Shown one piece after another: positions 1 through 8,279 of a stretch of 64,000 bases of DNA (within the stretch, counting starts at the first letter, position 1; each line of letters opens with the position of its first letter). A program made the translations under genes and the position numbers. The stretch covers positions 1 through 64,000 of the forward strand of contig CAVPOQ010000004.1 in the NCBI GenBank assembly GCA_963707145.1, given 5' to 3'. This DNA is from RPQJ01 sp963707145. Its GTDB lineage: Bacteria > Pseudomonadota > Gammaproteobacteria > Steroidobacterales > Steroidobacteraceae. The notes beneath the pieces are model-generated. The model did not search any database. It had not been told where the DNA came from and worked only from the letters and a program-made list of their open reading frames with translations.

Positions 1-666
1 GACGACCTCGGCGAGCGCCGTCGCGTCGAGCGAGGACAGCCACGTAGCCGCCAGGTCCGTCACGTAGCCGTCGAAGCAGCCAGGGAAGCCCGCCAGCGTC
101 GCGAGGCGGCTCGGCACGCCCCAGTCCTCGAGCAGCGGCATGCAGGCGATTGCGCCGTCCGGCATGCCGGGCACGAGGATGGTTGAAGGTCGTGCCCGGA
201 ACGGGAACGGAATCTCCGAGCCCATCAGCACCAGCGGCTGCCAGGCGGCGTCGCGGCGCACCCGGAGCGCCTCGGCGAGGAACACCATCGGCGGGATGCC
301 GACGCCGCCGCCCACCAGCAGCGCCCGCGGCCGCGCGGGCGAGGGACGGAAACCCTGGCCGATCGGTCCCAGCACGCTCAGCACCGCGCCGACGGGCTGC
401 TTCGACAGCGCCTCGAGGCCGGGGCCCACGATCTTGTAGAGGATCTCGATCCAGCCTGCGGCGGCATCCGTTCGCATGATGGAGAGGGGCCGGCGCATCG
501 GCAGCATCGGGTCGCAGGTCAGGTGCGCGAAGCTGCCGGGCGTGGCCGCCGCCGCGCACTTCGGCGCGCGCAGGCGGATCACGAACTGCTGTCCCGGAAA
601 CTCCTGCTGCGCGAGCAGTTCGGCATCCTCGACGAAGATCGTGCCGCGGTGGTCGCGGCCGCTCAT
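1..666 (-). CDS. PyrK-like ferredoxin-reductase family protein (dihydroorotate dehydrogenase electron transfer subunit), 3' part outside window
   Basis: The reading frame is open from an ATG at 666 to the window edge (222 codons), so the C-terminus is missing. Residues 1-100 form an FAD-binding beta-barrel with the flavin motif RRPLSI. A glycine-rich nucleotide-binding stretch (LLVGGGVGIPPM) follows, as in ferredoxin-NADP reductase folds. PyrK subunits pass electrons from dihydroorotate dehydrogenase through FAD and a 2Fe-2S cluster to NAD. The cluster cysteines would lie beyond the edge, so their presence is unknown. The ATG overlaps the pyrB stop (ATGA), which suggests translational coupling and supports a pyrimidine role. 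Other members of the same reductase family remain possible. Confidence 0.7.
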   Translation of the reverse strand, partial: MSGRDHRGTIFVEDAELLAQQEFPGQQFVIRLRAPKCAAAATPGSFAHLTCDPMLPMRRPLSIMRTDAAAGWIEILYKIVGPGLEALSKQPVGAVLSVLGPIGQGFRPSPARPRALLVGGGVGIPPMVFLAEALRVRRDAAWQPLVLMGSEIPFPFRARPSTILVPGMPDGAIACMPLLEDWGVPSRLATLAGFPGCFDGYVTDLAATWLSSLDATALAEVV

Positions 667-1664
667 ACGGCCCTCCGGCCTGCCTCGACGTTGCGCTCCT
701 GGACGTTGCGCACGATGGTGGCGAGCACGGCCATGCGCACGGCCACGCCGTTGGTCACCTGCTGGCGGATCACCGACTGCGGCCCGTCCGCGACCTCGCT
801 CGTGATCTCCACGCCACGGTTCATGGGACCCGGGTGCATGACAATGGCGTCGGGCTTCGCGTGCCGCAGGTTGTCGGTGCTGATGCCCCACTCGCGGTAG
901 AAGGCTTCCTTGTCCAGCGCGTCGGCGGCCGACATGCGCTCGTGCTGGATGCGCAGCGCCATCACCACGTCGGCGTCGCGGATGCCCGCGGCCAGCGTGT
1001 GGTGTCGCGTCGCTCCCTCGAGCTCGCCCGGGTCGGGCATCAGGCTCGCCGGGCTGACGAGCCGCAGCTCGCCCACGCCGAGCGTCAGCAGCGCGCGGCT
1101 GGTGGAGCGGGCGACGCGCGAGTGGCTCAGGTCGCCCACGATCGCCACGGTCAGACCGCCGAGCTCGCCCTTGCGCTGGCGGATCGTGAGTACGTCGAGC
1201 AGCCCCTGCGTCGGGTGCGAGACGTGCGCCTCGCCGGCGTTCAGCACGCTGACGTGGGGCGCCACGTGCGCGGCCACGTCGGCCGGCAGCCCGGGCTCTG
1301 CGTCGCGCATCACGAACACGTCCACCTGCATGGCCTGCAGCGTGTAGATCGTGTCGAGCACCGTCTCGCCCTTCACGCGCGAGGACGACTGCATGTCGAG
1401 GTTCACGACGTCGGCGCCGAGGCGCTTTGCCGCCAGCTCGAAGGAGACGCGCGTGCGCGTGCTCGGCTCGAAGAACAGGTTGGCGACGGTGCGGCCCCAC
1501 AGGCTCTGGTCGCGCGCCGGCAACTCGCCCGGGAAGCGGACGTAGAACTGCGCGAGGTCGAGCAGGTGGGCGAGCTCGTCGCGGGAGAGCCCGTCGAGGG
1601 TGAGGAGGTGGCGCAGGCGTCCCGCGTGATCGCGCTGCAGGTCGCGGCCGGTGTCGGTGCTCAA
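663..1664 (-). CDS. pyrB: aspartate carbamoyltransferase catalytic subunit
   Basis: This enzyme condenses carbamoyl phosphate with aspartate, the committed step of UMP synthesis, in the cytoplasm. The 333-residue length fits the family. The carbamoyl-phosphate loop STRTR lies at residues 68-72, followed by SSSRVKGET near 93-101, HPTQ at 150-153 and a C-terminal VMHPGPMNRG. The frame opens with TTG at 1664, overlapping the ruvX stop (TTGA). No better ATG or GTG lies before the conserved N-terminus, so TTG is accepted. The gene sits between ruvX and a PyrK-like gene. The pyrR and pyrC genes that flank pyrB in Pseudomonas are not seen, although the region past base 1 is not visible. Confidence 0.96.
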   Translation of the reverse strand: MSTDTGRDLQRDHAGRLRHLLTLDGLSRDELAHLLDLAQFYVRFPGELPARDQSLWGRTVANLFFEPSTRTRVSFELAAKRLGADVVNLDMQSSSRVKGETVLDTIYTLQAMQVDVFVMRDAEPGLPADVAAHVAPHVSVLNAGEAHVSHPTQGLLDVLTIRQRKGELGGLTVAIVGDLSHSRVARSTSRALLTLGVGELRLVSPASLMPDPGELEGATRHHTLAAGIRDADVVMALRIQHERMSAADALDKEAFYREWGISTDNLRHAKPDAIVMHPGPMNRGVEITSEVADGPQSVIRQQVTNGVAVRMAVLATIVRNVQERNVEAGRRAV

Positions 1665-2116
1665 TGACTGCTCCCGTTGCTTGCGGCGTGGGCGCGCAGC
1701 CAGGTCTCGAGGATCAGGCGCGCGGCATGGGCGTCGATGTCCTCGCGGCGGACGCGGCGGGTGCGCGCGCCGGAGCGCCGTGCCTCGCGCAGCTCGTCGG
1801 TCGCGGCCGCCGAGGTCAGGCGCTCGTCCACGAGTTCCACCCGCAGCCCGAAGCGGCGCGCAAGGTCGGCGGCGAAGGCGCGGCAGGTCGCGGTGAGGAC
1901 GGTATCGGTGCCGTCCATATTATAGGGAAGTCCCACCAGCAGCCGGGACGGCGACCACTCGCGGACACAGCGCTCGACGGCAACCCAGTCGGGCGCCGCG
2001 CGTACCGGCACGACGCCCACCGGGCTGGCCGAGGCCGTGGTCGTCTGCCCGACGGCGACGCCGATGCGGCGGGCGCCGTAGTCGAAGGCCATCACCACCT
2101 CGCCGGCCGCGGGCAC
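1661..2116 (-). CDS. ruvX: RuvX/YqgF, Holliday-junction resolvase-like 16S pre-rRNA nuclease
   Basis: This RNase H-fold protein has the first-strand motif AFDYGARRIGVAVG, then LLVGLPYNMDG and VDERLTSAAA. The last acidic patch is DIDAHAAR. E. coli YqgF takes part in maturing the 5' end of 16S rRNA. An ATG at 2092 would remove the first beta-strand. A GTG at 2116, just after the yqgE stop, gives PAAGEVVMAFDYG, which aligns with the N-terminus of E. coli YqgF, so I prefer it (151 residues). The gene is the middle of a tight yqgE-ruvX-pyrB run with a 4-base overlap into pyrB. Confidence 0.9.
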   Translation of the reverse strand: MPAAGEVVMAFDYGARRIGVAVGQTTTASASPVGVVPVRAAPDWVAVERCVREWSPSRLLVGLPYNMDGTDTVLTATCRAFAADLARRFGLRVELVDERLTSAAATDELREARRSGARTRRVRREDIDAHAARLILETWLRAHAASNGSSH

Positions 2117-2124
2117 GGCGCGGC

Positions 2125-2685
2125 TCAGGCGTGGCCCGGGTCGCTGCTCAGGTGCAGCAGGTTGATGCCGAGCAACCGGCCAGCGGCCTGCCAGCGCTCG
2201 GCCACCGGCGTCTCGAACAGCAGCCGCTCGTCGGCCGGCACCGTGAGCCAGGCGTTCTGGGCGAACTCGGCCTCGAGCTGGCCGGCGTCCCAGCCGGCGT
2301 AGCCGAGTGCGACCACGGCTGAGGCCGGTCCCTCGCCGCGCGCGAGCGCATCGAGGACGTCGCGCGAGGTGGTGAGGTGCAGGCGCTCGGAGACCGCCAG
2401 CGTCGAGTCCCAGGAGGGCCCCGGACTGTGCAGCACGAAGCCGCGGTCGGTCTGTACCGGGCCGCCCTGCAGCACCGGCTCCGAGGAGATGCGCGAGCGC
2501 GGGGCCTCCAGGCCGAGCTGCGCGAACACCTCGCCGAGGGTCATGTCGAGCGGGCGGTTGACGACGATGCCGAGCGCGCCCTGCGGCCCATGCTCGCAGA
2601 CCAGCGTGACGGTCTGCGCGAAGTTCGGATCGCTCATGCCCGGCATGGCGATCAGGAACTGGTTGCTCAGGAACTCGCCGGACAT
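2125..2685 (-). CDS. yqgE: YqgE/AlgH family protein (UPF0301)
   Basis: The protein has 186 residues from the ATG at 2685. That start gives the family's conserved opening, LSNQFLIAMPGMSD. An upstream in-frame start at 2721 would add 12 unconserved residues. GIVVNRPLDMTLGEV and the C-terminal glycine-rich GYAGWDAGQLE are typical of UPF0301. The molecular function is not firmly established. AlgH was named from alginate regulation in Pseudomonas. The gene lies directly upstream of ruvX, an arrangement conserved widely in gammaproteobacteria. Confidence 0.93.
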   Translation of the reverse strand: MSGEFLSNQFLIAMPGMSDPNFAQTVTLVCEHGPQGALGIVVNRPLDMTLGEVFAQLGLEAPRSRISSEPVLQGGPVQTDRGFVLHSPGPSWDSTLAVSERLHLTTSRDVLDALARGEGPASAVVALGYAGWDAGQLEAEFAQNAWLTVPADERLLFETPVAERWQAAGRLLGINLLHLSSDPGHA

Positions 2686-2746
2686 GCACGCAGTATCCTG
2701 CTGCGCGACGCGCGGCGACAAGCCTCGCGGCGCGCCGCCTGCGCGC

Positions 2747-3634
2747 TCAGGGCTGCGGGGCGCTCACGGCGCCAGCGCCCGCCCGCCCGGCCTGGAACTG
2801 CCACTCGTAGGCGAAGCGCAGCAGCGGGTAGCGCGTGCGCATCGCGGGCGGGAAGGGATCGAAGGGTGCCGCGAGCCGCACGATGCCGATCGCCGCGTTG
2901 TCGAGTTCGCGGTGCCCGCTCGAGCGGCGCAGCAGGACCTGCTGCAGGCTGCCGTCGGCGCGGATCGCCACCTCCAGCACCGGGTTGCCCGACAGTTCGT
3001 TCCGTCGCGCCGCCGCGGGGAAGTGCAGCGTGCCGACCTGCTCGACGCGTCGCTTCCAGCCGTCGAGGTAGGCTGCGATCTGCGATTCGCGCGTGTCCGC
3101 GAGCAGGCGGTCGTCGGGCGTCGGCTCGCCGCGCAGGTGCAGCGACTCGTCGGCGGCGCTCGCGTTGACGCCGACCTGCGGGCGCGGCCGGGACTCCATC
3201 GGCAGCGAGGCGGGTCCGCTGTACTGGATCTCGGTCGTCGGGGACGAGCGGCGGCCCTGTTGCGAGGCCACCGAGACGCGCGGCGATCCGCCCGCATCCG
3301 CCTCGGCAGCGGGCGGCGCAAAGGAGGTCCCCTGCGCGTCGCCGGACTGCTCGATCAGGCTGGCCGAGGCCTCGGGCAACGAGGTGCGCTGCCGCTCGCG
3401 GCCGGTGCCCGCGCCGCGCTGGTTGCGGCTCGCGAGGTAGGCCGCGGAGGGGTTCGCCGGCTCACGTTCGCCGTCTGGCACCAGCAGCACCTCGAGCGTT
3501 GGCACCGGCCGGTCGTCGGGCCGCGGTGCCGCGAAACGCACGCCGAGGATCAGCAGGCCATGGAGCACCGCGGCGATGAAGATCGCCGTGGCGAGACGGT
3601 CCTCGGGGCGTCCGCTGGCGGCACGCAACTCCAT
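2747..3634 (-). CDS. TonB-family energy transducer
   Basis: The protein has 295 residues. A single membrane helix at about residues 15-34 follows a short cytoplasmic N-terminus. A long, polar, Pro/Ala/Ser-rich linker comes next. The C-terminal TonB fold (about 200-285) includes GNPVLEVAIRADGS and a final YEWQFQ. TonB proteins couple the proton-motive force, via ExbB and ExbD, to outer-membrane receptors. No exbBD is in the window. In P. aeruginosa the homologous position (next to gshB and pilG) is held by tonB3, which has been linked to twitching motility rather than iron uptake, so that role should be considered here. The stop is 3 bases away from the gshB stop region. Confidence 0.88.
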   Translation of the reverse strand: MELRAASGRPEDRLATAIFIAAVLHGLLILGVRFAAPRPDDRPVPTLEVLLVPDGEREPANPSAAYLASRNQRGAGTGRERQRTSLPEASASLIEQSGDAQGTSFAPPAAEADAGGSPRVSVASQQGRRSSPTTEIQYSGPASLPMESRPRPQVGVNASAADESLHLRGEPTPDDRLLADTRESQIAAYLDGWKRRVEQVGTLHFPAAARRNELSGNPVLEVAIRADGSLQQVLLRRSSGHRELDNAAIGIVRLAAPFDPFPPAMRTRYPLLRFAYEWQFQAGRAGAGAVSAPQP

Positions 3635-3637
3635 CGT

Positions 3638-4597
3638 TCAGGCACGCCGCCGCGCGATCGCGTCCATCAGGAGCTCCGCCGCGTCGGCGCCGAACTTGCG
3701 CGCAATCTCGCGCGCGCCGGTCGGGCTCGTCACGTTGATCTCCGTGACGAAGCCGCCGATCACGTCGAGGCCGACGAACAGCATGCCGCGCTCGCGCAGC
3801 GCGGGCCCGATGCGGGAGGCGAGCCAGCGGTCGCGCTCGTCGAGCGGACGACCGACGCCCTCGGCGCCGGCGGCGAGGTTGCCGCGGTTGTCGGTGGCGG
3901 CGGGGATGCGCGCCAGCGCCCAGGGCAGCGGCTCGCCGTCGACCAGGATCACGCGCGCGTCGCCGGTCTCGACGATGTCCGGAATGTAGCGCTGCACGAT
4001 CGCGAAGCGCGAGCCGTAGTCGGTGAGCGTCTCGAACACGACGCTGGCGTTCTTGTCTCCCGCCTCGAGCACGAAGATCGAGCGTCCGCCCATGCCGTGC
4101 AGCGGCTTGCAGACCGCCTTGCCATGCTCGCGCAGGAAGGCGTGCATGTCGGCCATGTCACGGGTGATCAGGGTCGGCGCGCAGCACTCCGGGAACCATG
4201 CCGTGTAGACCTTCTCGTTCATGTCGCGCAGGCCCTGCGGCCGGTTGACCACGAGGGCGCCGGCGAGCTCGGCGCGCTCGAGGATGTACGTGGCGTAGAC
4301 GTACTCGGTGTCGAACGGCGGGTCCTTGCGCATCAGGATCGCGTCGAAGTCGCCGAGCCGCGCGACCGTGCTCGCGCCGAGCGCGTACCAGTCGCGCGGG
4401 TCGTCGCGGACCTCGACGGGGCGTGCGCGTCCGAGCGCCACGCCGTCGCGCAGCCACAGGTCGCGCAACTCGAGATAGGAGAGGTGCCAGCCGCGGCGCT
4501 GCGCCGCGAGCATCATCGCGAGCGTGGTGTCCTTGGCCGGCTTGATGTCCTCGATCGGATCCATCACGACGGCGACGTTCAGTGTCTTCTCGGGCAT
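3638..4597 (-). CDS. gshB: glutathione synthase
   Basis: This ATP-grasp ligase adds glycine to gamma-glutamylcysteine to make glutathione. The start at 4597 gives the standard opening NVAVVMDPIEDI, for 319 residues. An upstream in-frame start at 4624 adds nine unconserved residues. Recognisable segments are ILMRKDPPFDTEY, NRPQGLRDMNEK, KPLHGMGGRSIF (ATP-grasp loop) and INVTSPTGAREI near the C-terminus. The gene is divergent from pilG and precedes the tonB-like gene, as in Pseudomonas. Confidence 0.96.
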   Translation of the reverse strand: MPEKTLNVAVVMDPIEDIKPAKDTTLAMMLAAQRRGWHLSYLELRDLWLRDGVALGRARPVEVRDDPRDWYALGASTVARLGDFDAILMRKDPPFDTEYVYATYILERAELAGALVVNRPQGLRDMNEKVYTAWFPECCAPTLITRDMADMHAFLREHGKAVCKPLHGMGGRSIFVLEAGDKNASVVFETLTDYGSRFAIVQRYIPDIVETGDARVILVDGEPLPWALARIPAATDNRGNLAAGAEGVGRPLDERDRWLASRIGPALRERGMLFVGLDVIGGFVTEINVTSPTGAREIARKFGADAAELLMDAIARRRA

Positions 4598-4767
4598 CGG
4601 GGGCTCCGGTTCGGCGCGGCGCAACGCGCCGCGCCTGTGACGTGCTTCATGGTATCGGAACGGGCCGATGACGCGGCTGCATCCGATATGTTAAAACGCC
4701 GTCGCTTGCAGCACTTCGCGAATTAGCGTCGTCGAGCAACGTGCATTCCCACCTGGAGTTTGAGGGC

Positions 4768-5175
4768 ATGGATAACACCGCAGCCAGCACCAGCCGGCCC
4801 CGGCTGGCGGGCCTCAAGGTGCTGGTCATCGACGACAGCAAGACCATCCGCAGGACTGCGGAAACCCTCCTCGCGCGCGAAGGCTGCGAGGTGTTCACCG
4901 CGGTCGACGGCTTCGACGCGCTGTCGAAGGTGGCCGACCACCAGCCCGACATCGTGTTCGTGGACATCATGATGCCGCGGCTCGACGGCTACCAGACCTG
5001 TTCGCTGATCAAGCACAACAAGGTCTTCCGTTCGATCCCGGTGATCATGCTGTCCTCCAAGGACGGACTGTTCGACCGTGCCCGCGGCCGCATCGTCGGC
5101 TCCGAGCACTACCTGACGAAGCCGTTCACGCGCGAGGAGCTCCTGAGCGCGATTGAATCCCACGTGCACCGCTGA
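4768..5175 (+). CDS. pilG: PilG, twitching-motility response regulator
   Basis: This single-domain CheY-like receiver has 135 residues. The acidic pocket is D22-D23, the phosphoacceptor is D66 in FVDIMMP, and the conserved lysine is K118 in LTKPF. In P. aeruginosa, PilG is phosphorylated by ChpA and controls pilus extension and surface-sensing cAMP output. The ATG at 4768 is chosen over an in-frame GTG at 4741 because GGAG lies about 10 bases upstream and family members start close to the receiver. It is the first gene of pilG-pilH-pilI-pilJ-chpA-chpC. The 140 bases before it are the likely promoter region of the cluster. Confidence 0.93.
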   Translation: MDNTAASTSRPRLAGLKVLVIDDSKTIRRTAETLLAREGCEVFTAVDGFDALSKVADHQPDIVFVDIMMPRLDGYQTCSLIKHNKVFRSIPVIMLSSKDGLFDRARGRIVGSEHYLTKPFTREELLSAIESHVHR

Positions 5176-5201
5176 CGCGCACCCGACGGAGGATCTCAAC
5201 A

Positions 5202-5567
5202 GTGGCACTCGTACTGATCGTGGACGACTCCCCGACGGACGTGCACGTCATGCAGCGGGCCCTGGAGCAGGGCGGCTTCGCGACGGCCGCCGCCGCCGAC
5301 GGCGGCGAAGCAATCCGCAAGGCGCGCGAGCTGCGGCCCGACCTGATCCTCATGGACATCGTGATGCCCGGCCTCAACGGCTTCCAGGCGACGCGCGAGC
5401 TCTCCAACGATCCCGAGACGCGCTCCATCCCGGTGATCATGGTCACCTCGAAGTCGCAGGAGTCCGACCGCGTCTGGGGCCTGCGCCAGGGCGCCGTGGA
5501 CTATCTCGTCAAGCCGGTTTCCGCCGAGCAGCTCGTGCGGAAGGCCCAGGCGGCGATCGCGGCCTGA
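5202..5567 (+). CDS. pilH: PilH, twitching-motility response regulator
   Basis: This 121-residue CheY-like receiver starts at GTG 5202 behind a GGAGG. D8-D9 form the acidic pocket, D52 (LILMDIVMPG) is the phosphoacceptor and K104 lies in YLVKPV. PilH is the second receiver of the Pil-Chp pathway. In Pseudomonas it is thought to act as a phosphate sink or to favour pilus retraction. It lies 26 bases after pilG and one base before pilI, so it is in the same operon. Confidence 0.93.
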   Translation: MALVLIVDDSPTDVHVMQRALEQGGFATAAAADGGEAIRKARELRPDLILMDIVMPGLNGFQATRELSNDPETRSIPVIMVTSKSQESDRVWGLRQGAVDYLVKPVSAEQLVRKAQAAIAA

Positions 5568-5568
5568 A

Positions 5569-6135
5569 ATGGCAGGCGCAGGCGAGCTCAGGGCGCTGCG
5601 GGACCGGCCCTACGAACTGCTGCGGGAGATGGACCGTCGCGCGCGCGCGGCGGGCCAGGGTCAGCCGGAGGCCTCGGTCACCGGCGCGGAGTGGGTCGGC
5701 GTCGCGTTCCGGCTCGGCGGCGAGGCCTTCCTGATGGCCCGCGAGGAGATCCGCGAGGTGATGGGCTACCCGGCCGCGGTCACGCGGGTGCCGGGTGCCC
5801 GCGGCTGGATCCGCGGCCTCTCGAACCTGCGCGGCCAGCTGCTGCCGGTGGTCGACCTGCGGGCCCTGCTGGGCGCGGGCCCCACGGGCGTCACCCGCAC
5901 GACGCGGCTGCTGGTGGCGAATCACCGCGAGATTCCCGCGGGAATCATCGTCGACGAGGTGATGGGATTCCGCCGCTTCTACGCGGGGGAGTTCTCCGCC
6001 GACCTGCCGCCGACGCTGCTGCGCTGCGAGCGCTACCTCGCCGGCACGTTCAAGCGCGGGCCCGAGGTGTGGCCCGTGTTCGGAGTGAGGACCCTGCTCG
6101 AGAGCCCGGCCTTCCAGCAGGCGGCGGCTTCCTGA
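5569..6135 (+). CDS. pilI: PilI, CheW-like adaptor of the Pil-Chp system
   Basis: The protein has 188 residues with one CheW domain at about 45-180. Typical segments are RLGGEAFLMAREEIREVM, GARGWIRGLSNLRGQLLPV and GIIVDEVMGF. CheW adaptors link the methyl-accepting receptor (PilJ, next gene) to the histidine kinase (ChpA). The ATG follows the pilH stop by one base. A second, smaller CheW-like gene (chpC) closes the cluster. Confidence 0.92.
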   Translation: MAGAGELRALRDRPYELLREMDRRARAAGQGQPEASVTGAEWVGVAFRLGGEAFLMAREEIREVMGYPAAVTRVPGARGWIRGLSNLRGQLLPVVDLRALLGAGPTGVTRTTRLLVANHREIPAGIIVDEVMGFRRFYAGEFSADLPPTLLRCERYLAGTFKRGPEVWPVFGVRTLLESPAFQQAAAS

Positions 6136-6168
6136 GGCCCCGCCCGCGGCGGGCATCACCGGATCCGG

Positions 6169-8275
6169 ATGCGAAACATGACCAACAGACTCGATGCCTC
6201 AAGACTGCAGCCGACGCTGATCGTCGTCGCCCTCGTCGCGGCGGTGCTGGCGGCGCTGGCGCTGCTGCTCTCCGGGCACGCCTCGCGGGAGCGGTCGGCG
6301 CTGCTCGCAGCACGCGGCGACGCTGGCCTCGCTGTCGCAGAACATCCCGCTGCAGGCCGGCGCCGCGGTGCGCGGTTCGGCGCCCGCCTTCGACGCGCTC
6401 GCCGAGTCGCGCGCGCGGCTTGCCGGCGTGCTCGACGAGGTGGCGGCCGGCGGCTCCCTCGACGCCTCGGGCGCCGGACTGCCCGGCGGCGAGGATGGCT
6501 GGACGACGCTGCTCGAGCAGACGCAGGCGGTGCTCGACGGTCGTGACGCGGCCCTCGGCGTGCAGCGTGCGGCCGCGACGGTGCGCGAGCTCACACCGCA
6601 GCTGCTGGCCGCCGCCGCGAACGTGGCGAAGGCCGCGGGGCCCGCCCGCGCCGAGACCCTCGGACCGCAGCTCGAGCGCTTCGAGCTGCGCGCGCAGGCG
6701 ATCGAGCAGGATCTCTCGGCGCTGGCGGACGGCACCGCACCGGTCGAGACCGCCGCGCAGCGCCTGACCGACAGCCTCGCCTACATGGGGCAGGTCGTCG
6801 CCGGCCTGAACGGCGAGGAGAACCGCCTCGGCATCGCGAACATCCCGGCCGCTGCCGCGGAGCCGGCGCGGCTGCTCGCGGCGGTGTTCCGCGCGGAGCA
6901 GGACCAGCTGCGCTCCGCCATCGAGCTCGGCGACCAGCTGGAGCAGATGCAGGCGGCGCGCAATGCGCTCGCGGAGACCGGCTCGGCGCTGTTCGCGGGC
7001 CTCGGCACGCTCGAGCAGCGCCCCGGCGCCAAACCAACGGGCTGGCTCGTGGGCCCGTGGCTGCCGCTCGCGTTCCTGCTGGTCACGGTCGTGTCGCTGG
7101 CGCTCGCGGCGTTCCTGCACCGCTCGCTCGAGTCGCTGCGGCGGGCGGCCGAGCAGCAGGCACGCCAGAACGAACGCAACCAGCAGGCCATCCTGCGCCT
7201 GCTCGACGAGCTGTCGAGCCTCGCCGACGGCGACCTCACCGTGCAGGCCACCGTCACCGAGGACATCACGGGCGCCATCGCCGACTCGATCAACTACGCG
7301 ATCGAGGCGCTGCGCGAGCTGGTCACGACGATCAACGACTCGGCCATCAAGCTCGACGGCGCAACCCGCCAGACGCAGGCGCTATCGACCCATCTCGCCA
7401 AGGCATCCTCGGCGCAGTCGAAGCAGATCGCCTCGGCGTCGGAGTCCATTGCCGCCATGGCGGCCTCCACCGAGGAGGTGTCGGGCAACGCCGAGCGCTC
7501 CTCGGACGTCGCACGCCACTCGGTGGACATCGCCCACAAGGGCGGCGACGCCGTGCGCCGGACGATCGACGGCATGAACGCGATCCGCGAGAACATCCAG
7601 GAGACCTCCAAGCGCATCAAGCGCCTCGGGGAGAGCTCGCAGGAGATCGGCAACATCGTCGAGCTGATCAACGACATCGCCGAGCAGACCAACATCCTCG
7701 CGCTGAACGCCTCCATCCAGGCGTCGATGGCGGGCGAGGCCGGCCGCGGTTTCGCGGTGGTCGCCGACGAAGTGCAGCGGCTCGCCGAGCGCGCCGCGAA
7801 CGCCACCAAGCAGATCGAGGTGCTGGTGCGCACCATCCAGGCGGACACCAACGAGGCCGTGGTCTCGATGGAACGCACCACGACCGACGTGGTCGGCGGC
7901 GCGCTGCTCGCGGAGAACGCCGGCGCCGCGCTCGAGGAGATCGAAAAGGTGTCGAACCAGATCGCGAGCCTCGTGCAGAACATCTCCGCGAGCGCACGCC
8001 AGCAGGCGACGTCCTCGCAGAGCATCTCGCGCAACATGCAGGTGCTGCGGGAGATCAGCTCGCAGACCTCCGAGAGCACCAGCGCCACCTCGGCGTCCAT
8101 CGGCAAGCTCGCGGAACTCGCGGCGCAGCTGCGCCGCTCGGTGACCGGCTTCCGCCTGCCGGGCGGCGGGACCGCGAGCGTCACGGGCGAGTTCCCGGCG
8201 CTGCGCGCCGAGGCGCCGGCCACCGCCACTGACGATGCCGAGCGCCCGCGCCGCGTGAGCGGCCTGACGGGATGA
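6169..8275 (+). CDS. pilJ: PilJ, methyl-accepting chemoreceptor for twitching motility (one frameshift)
   Basis: The N-terminal membrane helix (LIVVALVAAVLAALALLLSG) is in the frame that opens at ATG 6169. The rest of the protein is one base out of register. Skipping one base at about 6307 gives LLQHAATLASLSQNIP and a continuous 701-residue receptor. A second helix lies near 7065-7115. A linker with LADGDLTVQATVTED follows. The signalling tip contains EQTNILALNASIQASMAGE and GRGFAVVADEVQRLAER, very close to Pseudomonas PilJ. It senses pilus or surface cues and signals through PilI to ChpA. I treat the extra base as a sequence error because the downstream frame is intact. Confidence 0.9.
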
Positions 8276-8279
8276 CGCC

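Noticed and set aside
6300..6320. Programmed frameshifting in pilJ
   Set aside because: No slippery heptamer or downstream pseudoknot, and the same +1 defect occurs in many unrelated genes, so an error is simpler.
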